From JBCCRH01 sp039208045 (GTDB taxonomy: Bacteria > Bacteroidota > Bacteroidia > Chitinophagales > Saprospiraceae), in contig JBCCRH010000154.1 in assembly GCA_039208045.1 (NCBI GenBank), positions 1-12,098 of the forward strand: DNA of 12,098 bases, given 5' to 3'. A model generated the notes under the pieces. The model did no database searches and was not told the DNA's origin. It worked only from the letters and a program-made list of their open reading frames with translations. A program made the translations under genes and the position numbers. Below are positions 1-5,269 of this stretch, one piece after another (positions within the stretch are counted from its first letter, which is position 1; each line of letters begins with the position of its first letter).

Positions 1-1
1 C

Positions 2-142
2 AACGACATTTTTTTGGCCTGCAAGGCAAAAAACGTAGGCATATCCTTAGATATGGCGAGGCTTTTTAACGCGGCAGGACGGAAAAAGGGCAAGTCAGAA
101 TTCACAAAACTTGGGTTGTTTAACTATAACCTGCTGAACTAG
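2..142 (+). CDS. C-terminal end of an unidentified protein (5' end outside window)
   Basis: An open frame enters from the left edge and runs 46 codons to a TAG stop at 140-142. The visible tail is basic, with a run like AAGRKKGKSEF, and ends FNYNLLN. I do not recognise the family and no domain can be named from this fragment. It is plausibly real because it ends exactly where the convergent gldB ends: the two stop codons share the bases TA inside a CTAG sequence, leaving no spacer. Bacterial convergent genes often meet like this, but a chance open frame of 46 codons cannot be excluded. Confidence 0.5.
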   Translation, partial: NDIFLACKAKNVGISLDMARLFNAAGRKKGKSEFTKLGLFNYNLLN

Positions 143-1167
143 CGCCGAGGTTTGTATCGGGCATCGTCCAGAATCATCTGTGCATCATTAATGGCGATCA
201 GATCATTCAAGCTGAGCTCGGGATGCCGCTTCATGTAGGCTTCTACCACCTGCCAGCCTAGCCAGTTGCCGGTTCTGCCAGGGGCCTCATCGGGCATACC
301 AGGGGAGTGAGGACTGTACTCTACATATTTTCTAATATCTTGAAAGTCCGAGCTATAAAGTAGGTCTTCCTCCAAGAAAAACGACCACATATTACGCTCA
401 TTATTATTGAGCCATTCAGCTTGTGTGCCTGTTACCTCTAGGATGATGCTATCGGGAGCACTAGGTAGCAGTCGATCGAGCATATACAATTTTTTCCCAT
501 TGTGAATCATCTGGTCCAGTAATCGATTTCCTTTTGGAAAGCCTAGTTTATCTTCCAGCAGTAGTCTACCGATCTTTTCTGTGATGTGAGCTTTGGTAAA
601 GCTTTGGGTGATATATTGGCTAAAGCTGGGATTATTGGGATTGTACTTCTGGTAAGGATAATCTGCTCCAAGGAAGAAATCAAGGCCCAGGCCAATCTTA
701 TTATTTTCGTATAGAAACGCACCGATAGTATACTCGGAGATAAAGGTCGTTAACTGTCCATCTACAGAATCCTGAGGAAAGTAATAGCGGTAGTACTGAA
801 GCAGCTGTGTTACTTCTTCTTTGATAGGTTGAAGGTTTTTGAAAACTATCTGAGTAGTATCATAGAGCTGCCGGACGGCAGGGTGCTGTACAAAGCCTTT
901 TACGTAGGTAGGGTGCTGGTCACCCAGTTGCTTAGAGTTTAGAATACGGCTGAAATACAAATCACTAAAGATCGGTTGTGCTTGTTCCAAGGTGAGCAGT
1001 TCGGTCTCCCAATTTGTTGTATCTAGGTCAAACAGGGCTTGCTCGAATCGATTAATATCTAGATTGATCTGGATATTGGAGACATCGGGCGTTTTTTCTG
1101 CCACATCCAATTGACAACCGCTAAGTGCCAGAAGCGCAGATAAGTAGAGGCATAGTCTTTGGTACAT
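139..1167 (-). CDS. gldB: Gliding motility lipoprotein GldB
   Basis: This encodes a 342-residue lipoprotein of the GldB family, which in Flavobacterium is required for gliding and is linked to the type IX secretion machinery; its biochemical role is not known. The N-terminus is a lipoprotein signal peptide with the lipobox LSGC, so Cys18 would be lipidated. The mature part starts with a typical family segment (NIQINLDINRFEQALFDLD). Later come the conserved stretch MIHNGKKLYMLDRLLP (near residue 222) and the C-terminal PGRTGNWLGWQVVEAYM region. Length and start are normal for the family. In Flavobacterium gldB is followed by gldC; here the downstream neighbour is convergent and no gldC is visible. 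The start is ATG with no Shine-Dalgarno, as usual in Bacteroidota. The upstream 120 bases are shared with the divergent gene at 1288, and no perfect -7 box is seen on this strand. Confidence 0.92.
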   Translation of the reverse strand: MYQRLCLYLSALLALSGCQLDVAEKTPDVSNIQINLDINRFEQALFDLDTTNWETELLTLEQAQPIFSDLYFSRILNSKQLGDQHPTYVKGFVQHPAVRQLYDTTQIVFKNLQPIKEEVTQLLQYYRYYFPQDSVDGQLTTFISEYTIGAFLYENNKIGLGLDFFLGADYPYQKYNPNNPSFSQYITQSFTKAHITEKIGRLLLEDKLGFPKGNRLLDQMIHNGKKLYMLDRLLPSAPDSIILEVTGTQAEWLNNNERNMWSFFLEEDLLYSSDFQDIRKYVEYSPHSPGMPDEAPGRTGNWLGWQVVEAYMKRHPELSLNDLIAINDAQMILDDARYKPRR

Positions 1168-1230
1168 ATATAATCGTTATTTGCTGACAAAATAATTTCA
1201 AAAAACCATCACATTATCCTTAATGGGGCA

Positions 1231-1239
1231 TAAATTTGC
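1231..1239 (+). promoter_or_regulatory. Bacteroidota -7 promoter element (TAAATTTGC)
   Basis: TAAATTTGC matches the primary sigma factor -7 consensus of Bacteroidota, TAnnTTTG, perfectly. It lies 48 bases before the ATG of the beta-barrel gene, giving an expected 5' leader of about 40 bases. No TTG is seen at the -33 distance, so the call rests on the -7 box and its position. Confidence 0.5.
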
Positions 1240-1287
1240 TGTCATTCCATCTATCACACCCTCTTGAACCATTAAAAACTTACTATA

Positions 1288-2025
1288 ATGAAAAAAATTG
1301 TTGTTTTGCTAGCCTTTTTCACCTGCTTGGCTTCTATCGCAGTGGCTCAAGAGGAAAAGGAAATTCGTTTTGGTTTTCATCTTAGCCCTACTTTCAACTG
1401 GATGTCAGCTAATACGAATGACATTAACCCTAGTGGTACCAATTTAGGGCTACGCCTGGGCATGATTGGAGAATATTACTTCCGTGAAAATTATGCCATC
1501 ACTACAGGGATCGGGTTTATCTTCAACCACGGGGGAACCCTCCAACACGAAAATAGCGGGCGCTATTGGACGCGCACGGATTTGCCCATTCCCGATGGCA
1601 CGGATATGCCTGACGGCGTAAGCTTGGATTATGGTATTCAATACTTAGAAATTCCTCTTGGGCTAAAAATGCGCACACGGGAGTTTGGCTATATTCGGTA
1701 CTATGCAGAACCCTCTGTTATTTTGGGTATTAAAACACAAGCGCGAGGGAAAGTGGAGCAATTCAGTCAGATTGATAGTGAAGAACAATTCAACATCAGA
1801 GACGAGGTAAATCTACTCAATATGTCTTGGGGAATTGGTGGTGGTGTTGAATATAGCATCTCCGAAAATACCAGATTGATAGGTGGCTTAGCCTTGCATT
1901 TTGGCTTTTTGGATGTCACAGATGACAATGGACAGGTGAACGATCCTGATCGACCTGACCCAGTAGAAGAGGACTCAAAAGGAATAACTCGTAGCTTGAC
2001 CATTAGAATAGGTATCATGTTCTAA
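1288..2025 (+). CDS. Outer-membrane beta-barrel protein (porin-like, PorT superfamily fold)
   Basis: A 245-residue secreted protein with a Sec signal peptide (MKKIVVLLAFFTCLASIAVA, cleavage expected after Ala20). The body alternates hydrophobic and polar residues in short strands rich in Gly and Tyr, such as LGLRLGMIGEYYF, YAITTGIGFIF and YLEIPLGLKMRTREFGYIRYYAEP. It ends SLTIRIGIMF, with the C-terminal Phe typical of outer-membrane barrels. The YLEIPLGLK block is a hallmark of the small Bacteroidota 'outer membrane protein beta-barrel' families, so eight to ten strands are likely. Substrate and function are unknown. Its length is close to that of the type IX component PorT, but I do not see the specific sequence pattern I would expect of PorT, so I do not assign that name. 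An acidic Pro/Asp-rich loop lies near residues 212-232. The gene is 37 bases upstream of nadC, but nadC has its own promoter box in that gap. Confidence 0.8.
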   Translation: MKKIVVLLAFFTCLASIAVAQEEKEIRFGFHLSPTFNWMSANTNDINPSGTNLGLRLGMIGEYYFRENYAITTGIGFIFNHGGTLQHENSGRYWTRTDLPIPDGTDMPDGVSLDYGIQYLEIPLGLKMRTREFGYIRYYAEPSVILGIKTQARGKVEQFSQIDSEEQFNIRDEVNLLNMSWGIGGGVEYSISENTRLIGGLALHFGFLDVTDDNGQVNDPDRPDPVEEDSKGITRSLTIRIGIMF

Positions 2026-2035
2026 TAGTTTTCCT

Positions 2036-2044
2036 TATTTTTGC
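2036..2044 (+). promoter_or_regulatory. Bacteroidota -7 promoter element for nadC (TATTTTTGC)
   Basis: TATTTTTGC is a perfect TAnnTTTGC match lying 11 bases after the stop of the beta-barrel gene and ending 18 bases before the nadC ATG. The predicted transcript would have a leader of only about 10-15 bases. No -33 TTG is found at the right distance. Read-through from the preceding gene is also possible. Confidence 0.5.
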
Positions 2045-2059
2045 GCCAAAATTTCGGCG
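2044..2059. promoter_or_regulatory. Near-perfect 16-base palindrome between nadC promoter and start (possible operator)
   Basis: CGCCAAAATTTCGGCG is an inverted repeat with 7 of 8 pairs matching (CGCC-aAAATTTc-GGCG). It starts at the last base of the nadC -7 box and ends three bases before the ATG, covering the expected transcription start. A dimeric repressor bound here would block nadC. A stem in the mRNA 5' end is the alternative. No NAD-responsive regulator is encoded in the window, so this is an inference from position and symmetry. Confidence 0.35.
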
Positions 2060-2062
2060 TAT

Positions 2063-2911
2063 ATGAAAGAGAATGATTTGCTTCAGGATTTTATTGAAAA
2101 GGCACTGGCAGAAGATGTCGGGCCTGGTGACTTTACTTCGCTGGCATGCATCCCTGCGGATAGCCAGAGTAAGGCTCAACTGTTGGTAAAAGATGTCGGA
2201 GTAGTGGCTGGGGTGCGGGTTGCAAAGGCCATATTTAAGCAGGTTGATCCTAATGCAAATTTTGTTCAACACATTGAAGATGGTACGCACGTACACATTG
2301 GCGATGTGGTATTTGAGGTAAGCTGCAATACACAGGCATTACTCAAAGCGGAGCGCTTAGTACTAAATACCATGCAGCGCATGAGTGGTATTGCTACTCT
2401 GAGTAATCGGTTTCACTTTGAGGTGGAAGACCTAAATGTCAAAATATTAGATACTCGGAAGACAACGCCTCTCATTCGATTTCTTGAAAAAGAAGCAGTA
2501 GAATTAGGAGGTTGCCACAACTATCGAAATGGGCTATACGACCGTTTTATGATAAAAGACAATCACGTAGATGCCTGCGGCAGCCTGCGTAGTGCTATTG
2601 AAAAAGTGGTGGCTTATAACGAACAGCACCAGCTCGGACTGGAGATTACAGTAGAGGTTCGCAACTTAGTAGAGCTATATGAAGTGCTTGAAGTGGGTAA
2701 AGTACATCGCATTATGCTGGATAACTTTGAAGTACAGCTGCTAGAAGAGGCCGTTGCTATTGTGCAGCAGAGGTTTGAGACAGAGGCTTCAGGTGGTATC
2801 AATATTCACAACGTACGCCGCTATGCAAAGACCGGCGTGGACTTCATTTCTGTTGGCGCACTTACGCACTCTGCGACTAGTTTAGACTTAAGTCTGAAAA
2901 TTCAGAAGTAG
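2063..2911 (+). CDS. nadC: Nicotinate-nucleotide pyrophosphorylase (carboxylating), quinolinate phosphoribosyltransferase
   Basis: NadC converts quinolinate and PRPP to nicotinate mononucleotide, CO2 and pyrophosphate in cytosolic de novo NAD synthesis. The 282-residue protein has normal length and the full motif series: EDVGPGD (18-24), AERLVLNTMQRMSGIAT (96-112), DTRKTTP (130-136), LEKEAVELGG (141-150), MIKDNH (163-168), MLDNF (218-222), EASGGI (241-246) and GVDFISVGALTHS (258-270). By alignment spacing with the Mycobacterium tuberculosis enzyme, Arg98, Arg132, Arg155 and Lys165 correspond to the quinolinate/PRPP site residues Arg105, Arg139, Arg162 and Lys172. One oddity is Tyr154 where most family members have His (usually NHR, here NYR). 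The ATG start is supported by homology at the N-terminus and by the promoter box just upstream. nadA and nadB are not in the window. Confidence 0.95.
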   Translation: MKENDLLQDFIEKALAEDVGPGDFTSLACIPADSQSKAQLLVKDVGVVAGVRVAKAIFKQVDPNANFVQHIEDGTHVHIGDVVFEVSCNTQALLKAERLVLNTMQRMSGIATLSNRFHFEVEDLNVKILDTRKTTPLIRFLEKEAVELGGCHNYRNGLYDRFMIKDNHVDACGSLRSAIEKVVAYNEQHQLGLEITVEVRNLVELYEVLEVGKVHRIMLDNFEVQLLEEAVAIVQQRFETEASGGINIHNVRRYAKTGVDFISVGALTHSATSLDLSLKIQK

Positions 2912-2921
2912 GGAATAGGCT

Positions 2922-2947
2922 GCTCACCGAGCGTAGTCGAGGTGAGC
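2922..2947. repeat. REP-like palindromic repeat (GAGCGTAGTCGA core)
   Basis: GCTCACC (2922-2928) and GGTGAGC (2941-2947) form a perfect 7-bp stem around the 12-base loop GAGCGTAGTCGA. The core resembles the intergenic repeat CTGAGCGTAGTCGAAG that I recall as scattered through many Bacteroidota genomes. It sits 10 bases after the nadC stop, the usual place for REP elements at 3' ends. There is no T-run on either side, so it is not a classic intrinsic terminator. Its last base is also the last base of the stop codon of the small minus-strand gene. Confidence 0.55.
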
Positions 2948-3105
2948 TATATAGGATACGTCTGTACTGTTAATCCAATCAATATCAGTAGGGAGGCTAT
3001 CATTAGCCAAAATCGGACATCCTTGTAGTAGACCAGGGTCTTTTCGTTCATCATTACCGTTAAATTGTAGCCAAGTAAGCAAAAGAGTAAAAAGCACATT
3101 AACAT
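2947..3105 (-). CDS. Small two-helix membrane protein (52 aa), unknown function
   Basis: This short frame begins with ATG at 3105 (a second in-frame ATG lies at 3099) and ends with TAG at 2947-2949. An in-frame TGA a short way upstream (about 3138-3140) rules out a much longer form. The product has a first hydrophobic segment (MLMCFLLFCLLGYNLTV), then a short polar hinge containing MMNEKTLVYYKDVRF. A second hydrophobic segment, WLMIASLLILIGLTV, is followed by the tail QTYPI. This helix-hinge-helix pattern, with Lys and Arg in the hinge and aromatic residues at the membrane borders, is what a real small inner-membrane protein looks like and is unlikely in noncoding DNA. It lies 205 bases downstream of pyrD on the same strand. 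No family is recognised and no strong promoter box is seen. Confidence 0.5.
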   Translation of the reverse strand: MLMCFLLFCLLGYNLTVMMNEKTLVYYKDVRFWLMIASLLILIGLTVQTYPI

Positions 3106-3170
3106 AGCGGTTCGTATTTTAGAGTATGAAACATGGGATCAAAAACCTATACGCCATATTCCTTTTCCGC

Positions 3171-3216
3171 TATGGTACTATTTGCTTAGAGCAAAAAGGA
3201 TACCATATCATTTTTT
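3171..3216 (+). terminator. Nested hairpin with T-run, candidate plus-strand terminator
   Basis: TATGGTA (3171-3177) pairs with TACCATA (3201-3207). Inside it TTTGCT (3181-3186) pairs with AGCAAA (3190-3195) across a TAG loop. Three bases later comes a run of six T (3211-3216), which gives a plus-strand intrinsic terminator shape. The nearest plus gene is nadC, 260 bases upstream; such a transcript would run antisense across the whole small gene at 2947-3105. On the minus strand no T-run follows, so it would not end pyrD transcripts. Confidence 0.4.
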
Positions 3217-3240
3217 CATAATATGACGTGCATATTTGCT

Positions 3241-3262
3241 GAGGCACTTTTGTTAAGTCCTC
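3241..3262 (-). terminator. Hairpin downstream of pyrD, possible weak terminator
   Basis: GAGG-c-ACTT (3241-3249) pairs with AAGT-CCTC (3255-3262), an 8-bp stem with one bulged base and a 5-base loop. It lies about 50 bases after the pyrD stop. No T-run follows on the minus strand, so it may only slow polymerase or protect a 3' end. Confidence 0.25.
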
Positions 3263-3310
3263 TAGTCACTGTAAAATGGTGTAAGTAATGCGAAAAAGAT
3301 AGAGTAGCGA

Positions 3311-4348
3311 TCAAGCCTGCTGGAGTAGAGCTTGATTGATGCGCTTAACGAGCATGGGGCCTTCATAGATGAGGCCCGTATAGATTTGAACTAGATCGGC
3401 TCCTGCTTGCAACTTTTCGATCGCATCTTCACCGCTAGCAATACCGCCTACTCCAATGATAGTCAAATCATTATTTGATCGCTCTTTTAAGTAACGGATA
3501 ACAGCTGTGGCGCGCTGCTTCACAGGCTGGCCACTCAGACCGCCATTGCCGATTTCTGTGATTTGTTGAGCGGAGGTGGCTAAGTCTGCTCGATTGATAG
3601 TGGTGTTGGTTGCAATGACGCCCGCTATTTTGGTAGTAGCTACAATTTCGAGAATATCGTCCAGCTGGGTATCTGTCAGATCAGGAGCGATCTTTAGTAG
3701 AATAGGCTTGGGCGTTTTTTGGCGGTGATTGCGCTCTTGTAGGGTCGATAATAATTGGGTGAGCGGTTCTTTTTCCTGAAGGTCACGCAAATTAGGCGTG
3801 TTAGGAGAGCTTACGTTCACTACAAAATAATCGACATAAGGGAAGAGCTGGTCAAAGCAATAGATATAGTCATCTACTGCCTTATCATTCGGAGTCACCT
3901 TATTTTTACCGATGTTGCCTCCGATAATTACTCCTTTGGGGCGTCCTTTTTTTAGCTGTTCTACCAAGGCATCCACCCCGTCATTATTAAATCCCATACG
4001 GTTGATCAGGGCATCATCTGCCGGAAGGCGAAAAAGGCGAGGCTGAGGATTTCCAACTTGTGGTTTTGGGGTAACTGTACCTAGTTCTAGGAAGCCAAAA
4101 CCAAGGTGTGCCATTTCACGAAAGTGCTTTCCATCCTTGTCGAAGCCAGCAGCTAGGCCAACTGGATTGGGGAAGTGCAAGCCAAAGCAAGTACGTTGTA
4201 GGCGCTGGTCGTTGGTACGATATACCGTTTTGAGAATACTACTAACAATAGGTAATTTCAAGCCTATTTTAAACAGCGATAGGGTGAGGGAATGCGCTCT
4301 TTCAGGAGCGAGCTGGAAGAAGAATGGCTTTAGCAATAGCTTATACAA
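3311..4348 (-). CDS. pyrD: Dihydroorotate dehydrogenase (quinone), class 2
   Basis: PyrD oxidises dihydroorotate to orotate in pyrimidine synthesis and passes electrons through FMN to the quinone pool at the inner membrane. The 345-residue protein is class 2: it has the N-terminal helical membrane-association segment (KPFFFQLAPERAH, like E. coli FQLDPERAH) before the barrel. Active-site and FMN motifs are intact: GLAAGFDKDG (64-73), INRMGFNN (115-122), GGNIGKNK (143-150) and NVSSPNTPNLR (178-188). In the last of these Ser181 is the expected catalytic base. LLKIAPDL (217-224), ATNTT (246-250), GGLSG (269-273) and GVGGI (299-303) follow. The start is TTG at 4346-4348. Alignment with the E. coli N-terminus (MYxxxxK...FQLxPERAH) fits it exactly, and an in-frame TAA eight codons upstream leaves no ATG. 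The gene follows rprY by 179 bases that hold a structured leader and a terminator, suggesting control by attenuation. Confidence 0.95.
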   Translation of the reverse strand: MYKLLLKPFFFQLAPERAHSLTLSLFKIGLKLPIVSSILKTVYRTNDQRLQRTCFGLHFPNPVGLAAGFDKDGKHFREMAHLGFGFLELGTVTPKPQVGNPQPRLFRLPADDALINRMGFNNDGVDALVEQLKKGRPKGVIIGGNIGKNKVTPNDKAVDDYIYCFDQLFPYVDYFVVNVSSPNTPNLRDLQEKEPLTQLLSTLQERNHRQKTPKPILLKIAPDLTDTQLDDILEIVATTKIAGVIATNTTINRADLATSAQQITEIGNGGLSGQPVKQRATAVIRYLKERSNNDLTIIGVGGIASGEDAIEKLQAGADLVQIYTGLIYEGPMLVKRINQALLQQA

Positions 4349-4412
4349 GAGAATAGAATTGGCTAGTTAAAAAAATGGCCGAGTAACATGTAGTTACCCA
4401 GCCGGAAATCAT
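4341..4412 (-). CDS. Putative pyrD leader peptide (23 aa) running through the attenuator
   Basis: An ATG at 4410-4412 opens a 23-codon frame (starting MISGWVTTCY) that passes through both arms of the terminator hairpin and its T-run. It stops with TAA at 4341-4343, inside codons 2-3 of pyrD. The overlap would let ribosomes finishing the leader restart at the TTG of pyrD. In E. coli pyrBI, the pyrL leader is also translated across its attenuator so that ribosomes close behind polymerase prevent the hairpin. A 23-codon open frame can occur by chance, so translation is unproven. Confidence 0.35.
   Translation of the reverse strand: MISGWVTTCYSAIFLTSQFYSLV
4369..4403 (-). terminator. Intrinsic terminator / candidate attenuator just upstream of pyrD
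   Basis: Read on the minus strand, GGCTGGGTAAC pairs with GTTACTCGGCC as a continuous 11-bp stem with two G-U wobbles and a TACAT loop, followed by A and seven T (4369-4375). The wobbles pair only in the minus-strand RNA, which fixes the direction. It ends 20 bases before the pyrD start, and no promoter box fits in those 20 bases. It is either an attenuator in the pyrD leader or the terminator of rprXY that pyrD transcripts must read through. Confidence 0.72.
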
Positions 4413-4440
4413 AATCCCAAAAACTAAAGTTATATAGAAA

Positions 4441-4456
4441 CCTTCCGTAAGGAAGG
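4441..4456 (-). promoter_or_regulatory. Perfect hairpin in the pyrD leader (pause hairpin or rprXY terminator)
   Basis: On the minus strand CCTTCC-TTAC-GGAAGG forms a perfect 6-bp stem, then TTTC and a U-rich stretch (4413-4440). A second small inverted repeat, GACTA-N6-TAGTC, abuts it at 4456-4471. The CGGAA of its 3' arm could instead pair with TTCCG at 4403-4407, at the base of the terminator stem, so a switch between structures is conceivable. It could equally be the 3' end of the rprXY message. Confidence 0.4.
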
Positions 4457-4472
4457 ACTATGTTCGTAGTCT

Positions 4473-4480
4473 CAAATATA
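4473..4480 (-). promoter_or_regulatory. Bacteroidota -7 promoter element for the pyrD leader (TATATTTG)
   Basis: The minus strand reads TATATTTG, a perfect TAnnTTTG match, in the AT-rich stretch between rprY and pyrD. A start near 4467 would give a leader of about 120 bases containing the hairpin at 4441-4456 and the terminator at 4369-4403. No TTG is found at -33. Chance matches are easy in AT-rich DNA. Confidence 0.45.
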
Positions 4481-4527
4481 AAAATATTTTATCATTATAT
4501 CCTATAATAGGAAAAAAATGGTAGCTA

Positions 4528-5250
4528 CTAGGCTTCTTCTTCTGCTTTTACCAGCAGTTGGAAACCATTACCGTGGATATTTACAATTTCGATATTGTCG
4601 TCGCGCTTCAAATATTTACGGAGTTTGGTTACAAATACATCCATACTGCGCGCTGTGAAATAGTTATCTTCTCCCCAGATTTTAGTGAGTGCTTCCGAGC
4701 GGGGTAGGATGTCATTCATATACATGGCAAAAAGACGCAGTAGTTGTGCCTCTTTGGGCGAGAGCTTATCCTTTTCTTCTTCCTCTTCTCCTTGTTGGAA
4801 GGTTAGAATACGAAGAGGAAAGTTAAAATGGTATTTACCAATGATGAATTCTTTGATCTCTTCCCGAGGGTCTGCTTTTTGTTGACTTCTTTTCAGAATG
4901 GCCTGTATACGATAGATCAACTCCTCAGAGTTGAAAGGCTTGGTGATATAGTCATCTGCTCCAATCTTAAATCCTTGTAGTACATCATCCTTCATGGTTT
5001 TAGCCGTCAGAAAAATGATCGGTACCTCCACATCTTTTTCTCTAATTTCACGCGCCAAGGAGAAACCATCTTTCTTGGGCATCATCACATCAAAAATGCA
5101 AAGGTCAAACTCGCCTTTGTTATAATTCTCTAAGCCTTGCTCCCCATCGGTAGCAAGTACTACATCATAATCGTGCATTTCTAGATAAGAGCGCAATACA
5201 TCTCCAAAATTCTGGTCGTCTTCTACTAATAAGATTTTATTATTCGCCAT
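4528..5250 (-). CDS. rprY: Response regulator, OmpR/PhoB family, RprY-like
   Basis: A 240-residue DNA-binding response regulator. The receiver domain (about 5-118) has the acidic pocket Glu10-Asp11-Asp12, the phosphorylation site Asp54 (CIFDVMMPKKDGF), Thr82 in IIFLTAK and Lys104 in DDYITKPF. The C-terminal winged helix (about 136-235) ends with ARSMDVFVTKLRKYL and IEIVNIHGNGFQLL, very like Bacteroides fragilis RprY. A short all-acidic insert (GEEEEEKDK, about 154-162) precedes the effector domain's recognition part. The gene starts 19 bases after the kinase stop, so the two are co-transcribed and form a cognate pair. Its target genes are unknown; the name rests on family resemblance, not on shown function. 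Confidence 0.9.
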   Translation of the reverse strand: MANNKILLVEDDQNFGDVLRSYLEMHDYDVVLATDGEQGLENYNKGEFDLCIFDVMMPKKDGFSLAREIREKDVEVPIIFLTAKTMKDDVLQGFKIGADDYITKPFNSEELIYRIQAILKRSQQKADPREEIKEFIIGKYHFNFPLRILTFQQGEEEEEKDKLSPKEAQLLRLFAMYMNDILPRSEALTKIWGEDNYFTARSMDVFVTKLRKYLKRDDNIEIVNIHGNGFQLLVKAEEEA

Positions 5251-5269
5251 AACAACAGTTTTTCTTCAA

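Larger units (their letters stand above)
2912..3310. other. Gap between convergent nadC and pyrD: palindromes plus one small gene
   Basis: This 399-base gap is rich in inverted repeats. From left to right it holds a REP-like stem-loop (2922-2947), a small minus-strand membrane-protein gene (2947-3105), and a nested hairpin followed by a T-run (3171-3216). After these come a small palindrome ATATG-acgtg-CATAT (3221-3235) and a bulged hairpin (3241-3262). Bases 3106-3170 and 3263-3310 show nothing recognisable. No longer plus-strand gene is credible. Confidence 0.6.

Noticed and set aside
1288..2025. Calling the beta-barrel gene the type IX component PorT because of its length and the gldB/sprA context
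   Set aside because: Only generic barrel features are visible. The specific PorT sequence pattern was not found.
2884..2895. Perfect palindrome AGACTTAAGTCT near the end of nadC
   Set aside because: It is inside the coding sequence, has no loop and no T-run, and such 12-base palindromes occur by chance.
3126..3221. A 31-codon plus-strand frame in the nadC-pyrD gap
   Set aside because: It is short, has no membrane or signal features, and is spanned by the hairpin and T-run, so there is no support for coding.
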